Made by a program: the position numbers and the translations under genes. From Pseudomonas frederiksbergensis (GTDB lineage: Bacteria > Pseudomonadota > Gammaproteobacteria > Pseudomonadales > Pseudomonadaceae), in NCBI RefSeq assembly GCF_000802155.2, contig NZ_JQGJ02000007.1, forward strand, positions 236,412 through 300,411: a stretch of DNA of 64,000 nt, read 5' to 3'. Of this stretch, positions 18,895 through 27,090 are shown in pieces. The notes beneath the pieces were generated by a model that was not told the origin of the DNA, did not search any database, and saw only the letters and a program-made list of their open reading frames with translations. Each line of letters begins with the position of its first letter. Within the stretch, counting starts at the first letter, position 1.

Positions 18895-19827
18895 ATGCTC
18901 ATTAGTAACCTGCTCCGAAAGCTGGATATGCAAGACCTGACGGTATTCGTCGCGGTGTATGAACAGCGCAGCGTCACCCAGGTTTCCGAAGCGTTGTGTG
19001 TCAGCCAGTCGACCGTTAGCTACTGCCTGAAAAAACTGCGCACGAGCTTCGAAGACGAACTGTTCATCAACACCCGCAGCGGCATGAGTCCGACTCACAA
19101 AGCCATTGTCATGTACGGCCAGATACTCGGGATAATCAAGACCATCAACCATTGCCATTCCGGCACCCTGAGATTCGATCCGAATCAGGAAGAGATTACG
19201 TTCAATCTTTGCGCGCCGGAGTACTTCGAACTCCTGATCCTTCCGAAACTGGTCAAGCGCTTCATCGGCAACCGTTTTCCCGTGGTCATCAACACCACGA
19301 AGTTCCACCGAGATATCCCGTTTGATGCGCTGAGGGATGAGCGCTTCGATCTTGTCGTGGGTTTCGGCCCGCATTTCCATGGCGATGCCAACGGATTGCA
19401 ATCACAGGTACTGCTGGCGGATGAGCTGGTGTGCGTAGTCGACAGGAAATTTCCGGGTGCCGGGCAGGACTTCAGCCTCGAAGCGTTCGCTGCGGGCCAG
19501 CATGTCTTTCCGACTCCCTGGACGTCCGATACCAACATGATCGATGGCTGGCTCGCTCGACAGGGCTATAAGCGGCAGATCGTCGCGCGAGCCAACAGTT
19601 ACGTGGCCGCGTTGGCCCTGGTCACTGGAACCGACTACATCCTGACCCTGCCCAAGCGCATCCAGGCGTTGATTTGCGACGAGCGATTCGGCGAACGCCA
19701 ACCGCCCCCGGCGTTACCGGACTTTACGCTGGAAATGATGTGGAGCGAAAAAGCGAGCCAGGACAGCAGCAATACCTGGCTACGCCAGCAGATCATGGAC
19801 GTTTGCGACGAGATCCGCCTGTCCTGA
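18895..19827 (+). CDS. LysR-family transcriptional regulator
   Basis: A 310-residue LysR protein. The N-terminal helix-turn-helix spans about residues 10-70 (LRKLDMQDLTVFVAVYEQRSVTQVSEAL; recognition helix SQSTVSYCLKKLR). The run SGMSPTHKAIVMYG after the DNA-binding domain is typical of the NahR/LinR-like branch, which often senses aromatic compounds. The effector domain runs from about 95 to the end. It may control the MFS exporter upstream (inference from position). The AT-rich sequence downstream leads to the tRNA-Lys terminator on the opposite strand. Confidence 0.85.
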   Translation: MLISNLLRKLDMQDLTVFVAVYEQRSVTQVSEALCVSQSTVSYCLKKLRTSFEDELFINTRSGMSPTHKAIVMYGQILGIIKTINHCHSGTLRFDPNQEEITFNLCAPEYFELLILPKLVKRFIGNRFPVVINTTKFHRDIPFDALRDERFDLVVGFGPHFHGDANGLQSQVLLADELVCVVDRKFPGAGQDFSLEAFAAGQHVFPTPWTSDTNMIDGWLARQGYKRQIVARANSYVAALALVTGTDYILTLPKRIQALICDERFGERQPPPALPDFTLEMMWSEKASQDSSNTWLRQQIMDVCDEIRLS

Positions 19828-19859
19828 TCCCGGCATCGAACAACAACTTTTTCGCGGGC

Positions 19860-19900
19860 AAAAAAAATCTGGAAATCCTCACTTGCGTGGGCCTTCCAGA
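19860..19900 (-). terminator. intrinsic terminator of tRNA-Lys
   Basis: On the minus strand TCTGGAA and TTCCAGA arms are followed by a run of eight T. It begins about 20 bases after the tRNA 3' end. Confidence 0.8.
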
Positions 19901-19919
19901 CTTTTAAAACTACAGAAAA

Positions 19920-19995
19920 TGGTGGGTCGTGTGGGATTCGAACCTACGACCAATTGGTTAAAAGCCAACTGCTCTACCAACTGAGCTAACGACCC
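19920..19995 (-). tRNA. tRNA-Lys (anticodon UUU)
   Basis: 76 bases including an encoded CCA end. The minus strand folds as a full cloverleaf: acceptor GGGTCGT pairing with ACGACCC, D arm GCTC/GAGC, anticodon stem GTTGG/CCAAT with loop CTTTTAA (anticodon TTT), and T arm with TTCGAAT loop. No integrase gene or duplicated 3' end is nearby, so it is not serving as an island attachment site here. Confidence 0.97.
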
Positions 19996-20012
19996 TCTGT
20001 GTGGTGGCGCGT

Positions 20013-20040
20013 ATAATACTGATTTTTAAGGACTATTCAA
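20013..20040 (-). promoter_or_regulatory. sigma-70 promoter of tRNA-Lys
   Basis: On the minus strand TTGAAT, 16 bases, TATTAT, then a GC-rich discriminator ACGCGCC typical of stable RNA promoters. The start would fall about 10 bases before the tRNA. The -35 element overlaps one arm of an inverted repeat (CAACACCT 20038-20045 / AGGTGTTG 20068-20075) that reaches into the end of queC. Confidence 0.7.
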
Positions 20041-20058
20041 CACCTAATTTGAAATAAA

Positions 20059-20751
20059 TCAAAAATAAGGTGTTGGATCGCTCACACCCGCCGCAGCGAA
20101 GCCTTCGGCTCGCAGGCGGCAGCTGTCACACTTGCCGCAAGCGCGCCCCTGATCGTCGGCTTGGTAGCACGAAACGGTCAGGCCGTAATTGACGCCAAGC
20201 TTCACGCCCGCCTTGACGATTTCGGCCTTGCTGAGGTTTTGCAGCGGCGCCAGGATGCGGAAGCCCTGCCCCTCTACACCGGCCTTGGTCGCCAGGTTGG
20301 CCATGCGCTCGAACGCCTCGACGAACTCCGGACGGCAATCCGGATAACCTGAATAATCCACCGCGTTGACGCCAATGAAAATGTCCCGCGCCTCCAGCAC
20401 CTCGGCCCAGCCCAGCGCGAGGGACAAGAACACGGTGTTGCGCGCCGGCACGTACGTCACCGGAATGCCTTCGCTCGGCACTTCGGGGACGTCGATGGAA
20501 CTGTCGGTCAGGGCCGAACCGCCGATGCCGTTGAGGTTCAGGCCAATGACCTTGTGCTCGACCACGCCCAAGTCCCGGGCGACCCGTTCAGCGGCGTGCA
20601 ATTCGGCACGGTGGCGCTGGCCGTAATCGAAGCTCATGGTGTAGCAGCGATAACCCTCGGCCCGCGCCATGGCCACGACGGTCGCCGAGTCCAGGCCGCC
20701 CGACAGCAGGATAACCGCGCGTTTTTCAGCAGTAGTTGATAGTTCAGTCAT
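20059..20751 (-). CDS. queC: 7-cyano-7-deazaguanine synthase QueC
   Basis: A 230-residue PP-loop ATPase that converts 7-carboxy-7-deazaguanine to preQ0 in queuosine biosynthesis. The ATP-pyrophosphatase motif SGGLDS lies at about residues 16-21. The zinc cysteines are seen near the C-terminus: CYQADDQGRACGKCDSCR. The ATG at 20751 is one base from the queE stop codon, so the pair is translationally coupled; a 34-codon upstream extension of the frame runs inside queE and is rejected. Pathway partner QueE is adjacent; QueD is elsewhere. Confidence 0.95.
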   Translation of the reverse strand: MTELSTTAEKRAVILLSGGLDSATVVAMARAEGYRCYTMSFDYGQRHRAELHAAERVARDLGVVEHKVIGLNLNGIGGSALTDSSIDVPEVPSEGIPVTYVPARNTVFLSLALGWAEVLEARDIFIGVNAVDYSGYPDCRPEFVEAFERMANLATKAGVEGQGFRILAPLQNLSKAEIVKAGVKLGVNYGLTVSCYQADDQGRACGKCDSCRLRAEGFAAAGVSDPTPYF

Positions 20752-20752
20752 G

Positions 20753-21400
20753 TCAGCGCCCCGGCTCGTCGTTCCAAAGATACTTATGCAGTTGCAGTTG
20801 CAAGCGCACCGGCAAATTGTCCGCCACCACCCAATCCGCCAGATCCCGAGCATTCAAGTCGTGATGACTTGGTGAAAACAACACCTCGCCGGCCCGCTGG
20901 TCGAGTCCATACTGGATCAGCTTGGACACCGCCCAGTCATAGTCTTCCCGCGAGCAGATGACAAACTTGACCTGGTCGTTGGGGGTCAGCAGCTCGATAT
21001 TTTCGTAGCGGTTGCGATGGGCCTCCTTCGAACCTGGGGTCTTCAGGTCCACGACGCGACTGACACGCGGATCGACCGCGGAAATATCCAGCGCACCACT
21101 CGTTTCGATAGAGACCTCATAGCCGGCGTCGCACAATTGCTTGAGCAACGGGATGGCATTGGGCTGCGCCAATGGCTCGCCCCCCGTGACGCAAACATAG
21201 CGCGGACGGAAGCCAGCCACCTGTTCGAGAAGATCGTCGAGGGTTCGCAAGGTGCCGCCGTTGAAGGCATAGGCGCTGTCGCAGTATTGGCAACGCAACG
21301 GACAACCTGTGAGGCGCACAAAAACAGTGGGCAGCCCGGCCGTTCGCGTTTCACCCTGCAACGAGTAAAAAACTTCGGTAATTCTCAATGTGTCTTGCAT
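20753..21400 (-). CDS. queE: 7-carboxy-7-deazaguanine synthase QueE
   Basis: A 215-residue radical SAM enzyme making the deazaguanine core from carboxy-tetrahydropterin. The 4Fe-4S motif is C33-x3-C37-x2-C40 (CPLRCQYC). The substrate region begins YSLQGE, as in all QueE proteins. I used ATG 21400; a GTG three codons upstream is also possible. No strong ribosome site is visible for either. It is followed directly by queC. The terminator at 21516-21544 belongs to cpoB upstream. Confidence 0.93.
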   Translation of the reverse strand: MQDTLRITEVFYSLQGETRTAGLPTVFVRLTGCPLRCQYCDSAYAFNGGTLRTLDDLLEQVAGFRPRYVCVTGGEPLAQPNAIPLLKQLCDAGYEVSIETSGALDISAVDPRVSRVVDLKTPGSKEAHRNRYENIELLTPNDQVKFVICSREDYDWAVSKLIQYGLDQRAGEVLFSPSHHDLNARDLADWVVADNLPVRLQLQLHKYLWNDEPGR

Positions 21401-21515
21401 AGTCGCCACGGGCGTAACAGCTAAACAGGCTGTCCGCCTCCGTCAGGCACTTCAAGGAACCCCGCCAACGCGTAGATCCCAAAAAGCGTGTTTCATAAAA
21501 AGGGCGTGAATTCTA

Positions 21516-21544
21516 ACGAAAAAACCCGCGACAGGCGCGGGTTT
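21516..21544 (-). terminator. intrinsic terminator after cpoB
   Basis: AACCCGCG / CGCGGGTT stem with a five-base loop; T run on the minus strand. It separates the Tol-Pal operon from queE. Confidence 0.88.
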
Positions 21545-21566
21545 CTTCAGAACAGGTCAAACAGCC

Positions 21567-22400
21567 TTACATGCGCTGCAGATCACGCTGGGCCAATTGG
21601 GCGGCGGAGGTACCCGGATACTGGGCCACCACCTGTTGCAGAATGCCCTTGACCTTGTCGGTGTGACCGAGGCGGCGCTCTACGTCAGCAAGCTTGTACA
21701 GCGAATCCGGCACCTTGGCATGCTTGGGGTACAGCTGCGAGACCTTGGCGAATGCCTGGCCGGCGCCTTGCAGGTCACCCTTGGCCAGGTTCACCTCACC
21801 CAGCCAGTACTGGGCGTTACCCGAGTATTGGCTGTTAGGGTATTTGCGCAGGAAAGCGGTAAAGGCCTGGCTGGCCTTGTCGAAATCCTTGGCTTTGATC
21901 AGGTCGAAGGCAGCATCGTAATAGAGCTTCTCCTTCGCCGGATCTGCCGGCTCGCCACCGGCGGCAGGCGCTGCTGGAGCGCTTGCCCCGGCGCCTGCGG
22001 CTGCACCGGGGGCGTTCAAGTCGCCACCGGCTGGGGAATTCTCAGGAGTCGCGGCAGGTGCAACGCCGGTTCCTATGCGCCGATCAAGATCCTGGTATCG
22101 CTCCAGGCTTTCCTGCTTCATGCGCGAAATATCATTTTGCAGTTCTTCGATCACACCCTGTTGGCGCGAGATCTGATCCTGCATTTGCTGCAGTTGGTTG
22201 AACAGCTGGCCCTGTGCCGAGACAGGGGTCGAAACCCCTCCCCCGGCATAGGCGCCGTTCGTACCGTAACCTGCAGGCGGATAGCTGGTCCCGCTATTGT
22301 TATAGCCGGAGTCGTTATCGACCACAGGAACCGCAGCCCACGCCGCAAGCGGCGCGAGGCTGAGAGCCAGGACAGTTACAGCACGACGGCACGTTCGCAT
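21567..22400 (-). CDS. cpoB: Tol-Pal cell division coordinator CpoB (YbgF)
   Basis: A 277-residue periplasmic protein. A signal peptide ends near residue 22 (LAPLAAWA), a Gly/Tyr/Ser linker follows, then a trimerising coiled coil at about 65-105 (QLFNQLQQMQDQISRQQGVI), an Ala/Pro-rich linker, and three TPR repeats from about 155 to the end (YDAAFDLIKAKDFDKASQAF). CpoB links Tol-Pal constriction to peptidoglycan synthesis by PBP1B. It is the last gene of the Tol-Pal block, six bases after pal, and ends at a strong terminator. Confidence 0.93.
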   Translation of the reverse strand: MRTCRRAVTVLALSLAPLAAWAAVPVVDNDSGYNNSGTSYPPAGYGTNGAYAGGGVSTPVSAQGQLFNQLQQMQDQISRQQGVIEELQNDISRMKQESLERYQDLDRRIGTGVAPAATPENSPAGGDLNAPGAAAGAGASAPAAPAAGGEPADPAKEKLYYDAAFDLIKAKDFDKASQAFTAFLRKYPNSQYSGNAQYWLGEVNLAKGDLQGAGQAFAKVSQLYPKHAKVPDSLYKLADVERRLGHTDKVKGILQQVVAQYPGTSAAQLAQRDLQRM

Positions 22401-22406
22401 GACGAA

Positions 22407-22904
22407 TTACTTACGCAGTTCGACGCGACGGTTCTGAGCCCAGGACTGCTCGTCGTTGCCGGTAGCAACTGGACGCTCTTCGCCGTAGGAAACCAGTTCC
22501 AGCTGAGCTGGGGAAACACCTTGCAGTACCAGGTAGCGTTGAACGGCTTTCGCACGACGCTCGCCCAGTGCCATGTTGTACTCACGAGTACCACGTTCGT
22601 CGGTGTTGCCTTCCAGAACAACGCGAGCGCCGTTTGCTTTCAGGTCTTTGGCGTGAACGTCCAGAGCGCGCATGGCTTCTGGCTTCAGGTCCGAGCTGTC
22701 GTATTCGAAGTAGAAGGTGGTGATTGCGCGCAGAGCAGCTTCTTCGCTCAGGGAGCCGTCAACTGCACCAGTGTTAGCGCCGTAACCAGCGTTTGGATCA
22801 ACAGCGCCTTCACCGGCGTTGTCGCCGCCTTTGGACGAGCAACCTACAGCTACAGCCATGGCCAGAGCCAGCGCAGCAAATTTACCAAACTTCAGCATTT
22901 CCAT
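22407..22904 (-). CDS. pal: peptidoglycan-associated lipoprotein Pal (OprL)
   Basis: A 165-residue outer-membrane lipoprotein. The lipobox AVGC places the acylated cysteine at C22. After a Gly/Asn-rich linker, the OmpA-like peptidoglycan-binding domain runs from about residue 60 to the end, with the diaminopimelate-binding signature GNTDERGTREYNMALGERRA. It ties the outer membrane to the wall and binds TolB. AGGAG precedes the ATG. It sits 52 bases after tolB. Confidence 0.96.
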   Translation of the reverse strand: MEMLKFGKFAALALAMAVAVGCSSKGGDNAGEGAVDPNAGYGANTGAVDGSLSEEAALRAITTFYFEYDSSDLKPEAMRALDVHAKDLKANGARVVLEGNTDERGTREYNMALGERRAKAVQRYLVLQGVSPAQLELVSYGEERPVATGNDEQSWAQNRRVELRK

Positions 22905-22956
22905 CGTGAAACTCCTAATGAACCCCAGTGTGTTAAGTAAAACGTATTGCGCCGCG

Positions 22957-24258
22957 TCAGTTCAGGTAAGGGGACCAGGACGGTTCTCTGACTTCGCCTT
23001 GAGCGGTAGGAAGCGGGAGCCTCACGCGTCCATTAATGGACACGAGCATCAAGACTCCCCGGCCCTGCTGGCGGGTGGCGTAGATTACCATGGTGCCGTT
23101 GGGCGCAACAGTAGGTGACTCGTCCAGAGTGCTATCAGTGAGGATTTTTACGCTACCGCGCTGCAAATCCTGGGCCGCCACCTTGAAATTGGTGAAACCG
23201 TCCTGGCGATGGATCATCACCAAGGTCTTTTCGTCCGCCGACAGCTTGGGGTTGGCGTTGTAGTTACCGACGAAAGTCACGCGCTCGGCACCGCCGCCGC
23301 CAGCGCTGGTCTTGTAGATCTGTGGCTTGCCACCGCGATCGGAGGTGAAGTAGATGGTCGAGCCATCCTTGCCCCAGAACGGTTCGGTATTGATGCCCGG
23401 GCCGTTGGTCACGCGCGAGATCGAGCGCGAGGCCAGGTTCATCACGTAGACATCCGGGTTACCGTCCTTGGACAGTACGAACGCCAGGCGCGAACCGTCC
23501 GGCGACCAGGCTGGCGCGCCGTTCAGCCCTTCGAAGTTGGTGATCTGCTCACGGCGACCGGTGTCGATGTGCTGCACGAAGATACGTGGACGCTTCTGCT
23601 CGAACGAGACGTAAGCGATGCGCTTGCCATCCGGTGCAAAGCGCGGCGACAGGATCGGTTCACGCGATTGCAGCAAGGTCACCGCACGCGCGCCGTCGTA
23701 GTCGGAGCGCTGCAGGGTGTAGCGGGTGTTGTTCTCGGAAAAGCGTTCGGCGGTCACGTAAAGCATGCGGGTAGAGAACGCGCCCTTGATGCCGGTGAGC
23801 TTCTCGAACGACTGGTCGGAGATGTAGTGGGCCATGTCGCGCAGTTGGTCGACACTGCCCGATACGCTGCCGGTCAGCACTTGCTGTTCGGTAGCGACGT
23901 TGAACAGGGCATATTGCACCTGCAGGCGACCGCCGGCCGGAACGATGCTGCCGACCATGATGTACTGGGCACCCAGGGCCTTCCAGTCACGGTAGATGAC
24001 TTCGCTGGCCTGGGTCGGCAGGCTGATCATGTTCTGCTTCGGAATCGGCGCGTAGTAACCGGAGTTACGCAGGTCGTTGCCGATGATTTCAGCCATGTCG
24101 TCCGGCAGGACGCTGCCGCCCTGCCAACCGAACGGAACGACGGCGATTGGCGTCGCCCGGTCGCTGCCGCTGGTGACCAGGATGTTCTTTTCCTCTGCTA
24201 CCGCTATCCCTGCCAAGCAGCAGATAACGACAAGCATTGATCGAAGAAGGTTTCTCAC
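22957..24258 (-). CDS. tolB: Tol-Pal periplasmic protein TolB
   Basis: A 433-residue protein: signal peptide of about 21 residues, an alpha/beta N-terminal domain to about residue 150, then a six-bladed beta-propeller with repeated PxWSPDGxxLAF units (PAWSPDGSRLAFV, APDGKRIAYVS). It shuttles between TolA and Pal during cell constriction. The start codon overlaps the tolA stop by four bases (ATGA), showing translational coupling. Confidence 0.96.
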   Translation of the reverse strand: MRNLLRSMLVVICCLAGIAVAEEKNILVTSGSDRATPIAVVPFGWQGGSVLPDDMAEIIGNDLRNSGYYAPIPKQNMISLPTQASEVIYRDWKALGAQYIMVGSIVPAGGRLQVQYALFNVATEQQVLTGSVSGSVDQLRDMAHYISDQSFEKLTGIKGAFSTRMLYVTAERFSENNTRYTLQRSDYDGARAVTLLQSREPILSPRFAPDGKRIAYVSFEQKRPRIFVQHIDTGRREQITNFEGLNGAPAWSPDGSRLAFVLSKDGNPDVYVMNLASRSISRVTNGPGINTEPFWGKDGSTIYFTSDRGGKPQIYKTSAGGGGAERVTFVGNYNANPKLSADEKTLVMIHRQDGFTNFKVAAQDLQRGSVKILTDSTLDESPTVAPNGTMVIYATRQQGRGVLMLVSINGRVRLPLPTAQGEVREPSWSPYLN

Positions 24259-25334
24259 AAGGCTAGATCCTCAGGTGTGAATGTCATCTTGAACGAACGA
24301 TAGGGAGCAAAATCGCTCGGCTTCATTCCTTGCATTTCCGTCAACCGCCCAATGTTCTTGACCGCCGCGACCGCCGAAGCGTCGAACGGACCATCGCCAC
24401 TGGACTTGGCCACGCTGACCGAGGTAACCGTACCGTCGGGCAACATGCCGATTTGCAATACAACTGTCATGCCTTTGCGCGCCGAAGGTGGACGAGCCCA
24501 GCCTTCCGCCGCCCGGGCGCGAATCAGATCGTCGAAGCTGCCGGCGACTTCATCGCCCTGCTCGTCGGCCAATGCCTGCTGACGCTCCGGCGTGTCGGAA
24601 AGCAAATCTGCCAAGGCCTGGGCCTTTTTCTCTTCGGCGGATTTACGCGCTGCGTCCTGGGCCTTCTTCTTGGCGGCGTCGGCGGCGGCTTTCTTCTTCG
24701 CGTCTTCGGCGACTTTTTTCTTCGCCTCTTCAGCTTCAGCTTTCTTCTTGGCGTCCTCGGCCGCTTTTTTCTTCGCGTCCTCGACAATCTTTTTCTTCGC
24801 TTCTTCAGCGGCCGCTTTCTTGGCCTCTTCTTCAGCGGCTTTCTTGGCTTCTTCCTCGGCTTTCTTCTTGGCTATATCAGCCAATTGTTTCTCTTCTGCC
24901 TTCTTGGCCTCGGCGGCTTTCTTCGCATCGTCGGCCTTCTTGGCTTCGTCTGCCTTTTTAGCCTCGTCCGCTTTTTTCGCCTCGTCGGCCTTCTTCGCTT
25001 CTTCGGCCTTTTGAGCAGCTTCCTCTTTCTTTTGTTCCGCTGCCCTCACGGCTTCCTGCTCGACCTTCTTCTGCTCCATCTGCTCGACTTCGGTCTGGCG
25101 CGCAGCGGATTTCTTCGCCTCGCCGGCAAGCTTCTGGTTGGTCTGCGTCGTGGCCTGGCTTTTCGACTTGAGCTGGTAAAGGGTCGCCTGGACGATCGGC
25201 TTGGCTGGCGGCAACTCAGGGGTCATGGCAAAGCTGACGAACAGCATGCCGAACACCAGCACATGCAGGCCGATGGCCAGAACACTGGGCCAGAAGTAGC
25301 TTTCCGAGGCGGACGGCTCTCGCTGTTGCTGCAT
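24255..25334 (-). CDS. tolA: Tol-Pal energy transducer TolA
   Basis: A 359-residue protein with the three TolA domains: one N-terminal membrane helix (about residues 13-38), a long Ala/Lys/Glu-rich helical domain (about 60-255, many KKA/EEAKK units), and a globular C-terminal domain III from about 265. TolA uses the proton gradient through TolQR and reaches TolB-Pal across the periplasm. The low-complexity helix gives long spurious open frames on the other strand. The start overlaps the tolR stop codon by one base. Confidence 0.95.
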   Translation of the reverse strand: MQQQREPSASESYFWPSVLAIGLHVLVFGMLFVSFAMTPELPPAKPIVQATLYQLKSKSQATTQTNQKLAGEAKKSAARQTEVEQMEQKKVEQEAVRAAEQKKEEAAQKAEEAKKADEAKKADEAKKADEAKKADDAKKAAEAKKAEEKQLADIAKKKAEEEAKKAAEEEAKKAAAEEAKKKIVEDAKKKAAEDAKKKAEAEEAKKKVAEDAKKKAAADAAKKKAQDAARKSAEEKKAQALADLLSDTPERQQALADEQGDEVAGSFDDLIRARAAEGWARPPSARKGMTVVLQIGMLPDGTVTSVSVAKSSGDGPFDASAVAAVKNIGRLTEMQGMKPSDFAPYRSFKMTFTPEDLAL

Positions 25335-25795
25335 CAGGGCGCCTCAGTGATCAAGCCAACGTTACCGACCCCGGCTTTCTGCAGGCCGCCCATGGCGCCC
25401 ATCACGGCACCATAGTCGACGGTCTTGTCGCCACGAATGAAGACCTGGGTGCGCTTGCCGTTACCGTTGCCGGCGTTGATGATCTTGGTCACCGCGTCGG
25501 TCATCTGCGGCAAGGTCATGGCCCGGTCCTGCTGTTTCTCGGTATCGACTTCGCTGCCAAGGTTCCAGTAGTAAGTCTTGTCGGCCTTGATGGAAATGGT
25601 CAGTACCTGGGTGTTGTTGTCCTGCGGCAAGGCTTCGCTGGAAACCTTGGGCAGATCGACCTTCACGCCCTGATTGAGCATCGGCGCGGTCACCATGAAG
25701 ATGACCAGCAGCACCAGCATCACGTCGATGTAGGGCACCACGTTCATCTCGGCGACCGGCTTGCGCTTGTTTCGGGCTCGAGCGATTAAAGCCAT
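25334..25795 (-). CDS. tolR: Tol-Pal proton channel subunit TolR
   Basis: A 153-residue ExbD/TolR protein. It has one membrane helix at about residues 18-40 (VVPYIDVMLVLLVIFMVTAP) with the proton-carrying aspartate in YIDVML, then a periplasmic domain. It works with TolQ as the stator. It lies 14 bases after tolQ and abuts tolA. Confidence 0.95.
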   Translation of the reverse strand: MALIARARNKRKPVAEMNVVPYIDVMLVLLVIFMVTAPMLNQGVKVDLPKVSSEALPQDNNTQVLTISIKADKTYYWNLGSEVDTEKQQDRAMTLPQMTDAVTKIINAGNGNGKRTQVFIRGDKTVDYGAVMGAMGGLQKAGVGNVGLITEAP

Positions 25796-25809
25796 CGGGA
25801 AATACCTGC

Positions 25810-26505
25810 TTATTCTTCGCTGGTGTGCACTTTGCGGTGCAGGATCGCCTGGAATTCATCGGCGAAGGTGTAGTAGCGGCTGGTCAGCGTTTCGCTGCGG
25901 GCAGCGAAACGGTTGTAGGCGATAACGGCCGGGATTGCCGCGAACAGGCCGATGGCGGTGGCGATCAGTGCCTCGGCGATGCCCGGGGCCACTGTGGCCA
26001 GGGTCGCTTGCTGGGCGGATGCCAGGCCTCGGAAGGAGTTCATGATCCCCCAGACGGTACCGAACAGGCCGATGTACGGGCTGACCGAACCGACGGTAGC
26101 GAGGAACGGCAAGCCTTGTTCGAGCTTTTCCTCTTCCCGCGAGATGGCAACGCGCATGGCACGGGCCACGCCCTCCATTACCGCTTCAGGGTCGACACCC
26201 GGTTGCTGGCGCAGACGGGAAAATTCCTTGAAACCAGCGCGAAAGATTTGCTCGACGCCCGAATCCGGGTCCGGGTTGCTGCCGGCCTGGCGGTACAGCT
26301 TGGACAGGTCGATGCCGGACCAGAAGCGCTCTTCGAAGCTCTCCAGGGCACGGCGACCGGCGCGCAGCATGTTGCTGCGCTGAAAAATCATGATCCATGA
26401 GGTCACCGATGCGGCTACCAGGATCAGCATTACCAGTTGCACCACGACGCTGGCATTGCTGACCAGGCTCCACATGGAGGAATGGTCGACGACGTTAGCT
26501 TCCAC
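25810..26505 (-). CDS. tolQ: Tol-Pal proton channel subunit TolQ
   Basis: A 231-residue MotA/TolQ/ExbB-type protein with three membrane helices: about residues 16-38, 137-157 and 170-192 (FAAIPAVIAYNRF at the end of the last). It forms a pentameric channel around TolR. The start lies inside the end of ybgC (11-base overlap), as in other Tol-Pal operons. Confidence 0.95.
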   Translation of the reverse strand: MEANVVDHSSMWSLVSNASVVVQLVMLILVAASVTSWIMIFQRSNMLRAGRRALESFEERFWSGIDLSKLYRQAGSNPDPDSGVEQIFRAGFKEFSRLRQQPGVDPEAVMEGVARAMRVAISREEEKLEQGLPFLATVGSVSPYIGLFGTVWGIMNSFRGLASAQQATLATVAPGIAEALIATAIGLFAAIPAVIAYNRFAARSETLTSRYYTFADEFQAILHRKVHTSEE

Positions 26506-26962
26506 GCTTTATCTCCTGCTCTGAGTGTGTACCCGCGCCGCTCACGCCGGCAAAGGCCGCGCGTAGAGCTTCGGGAATGGCCCGGGGTTTCAAACTATGG
26601 GTGCGCACACAGGCCACCAAAAACTGCCCTTCGCAGAGCAGCACATTATCCGCAGCGCGCCTGACCTGCTGCTTGAAGCGCAGGCTGACGCGGTTCAACT
26701 CGATGACATCGGCAGTCACCACAAGCTCGTCGTCCAGTCGCGCCGGCGCGTGGTAGCGCGCTTCGCTGGAATGCACGACGAATAACAGGTCCTCCCCAGC
26801 CAGCGCGGATTGGGCAAAACCCAGTTCCCGCAGCCGTTCGGTTCGAGCCCGTTCCATAAACTTGAGGTAATTGACGTAGTAAACGATGCCGCCGGCATCG
26901 GTGTCCTCGTAATAAACGCGACAGCGATGTGCGAACGACTCCAGCCCGTTTTGCGCGCGCAT
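26495..26962 (-). CDS. ybgC: acyl-CoA thioesterase YbgC
   Basis: A 155-residue hot-dog-fold thioesterase. The 4-hydroxybenzoyl-CoA thioesterase signature YYEDTDAGGIVYYVNYLKFMER (in part, residues 17 on) contains the catalytic aspartate of the family. It hydrolyses acyl-CoA or acyl-ACP and is often the first gene of the tol operon, though its link with Tol function is unclear. The ATG at 26962 follows an in-frame stop codon; the only Shine-Dalgarno match (AGGAG) is 14 bases away, longer than usual. Confidence 0.93.
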   Translation of the reverse strand: MRAQNGLESFAHRCRVYYEDTDAGGIVYYVNYLKFMERARTERLRELGFAQSALAGEDLLFVVHSSEARYHAPARLDDELVVTADVIELNRVSLRFKQQVRRAADNVLLCEGQFLVACVRTHSLKPRAIPEALRAAFAGVSGAGTHSEQEIKRGS

Positions 26963-27090
26963 ACTCTAGTGCTTACTCCTCAGGTTGCCAATCCGGCCAG
27001 GCAACTGTTTTTTCATTCTTGAACGCATTGACGCTCCAGGCGTGGTCTGGGACAGCACGAACCGAAAAAAAGTCGTTGTACAGAGCGCGT

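Noticed and set aside
19920..19995. tRNA-Lys as an integration site of a genomic island
   Set aside because: No integrase gene, no second copy of the tRNA 3' end and no change of gene style on either side.
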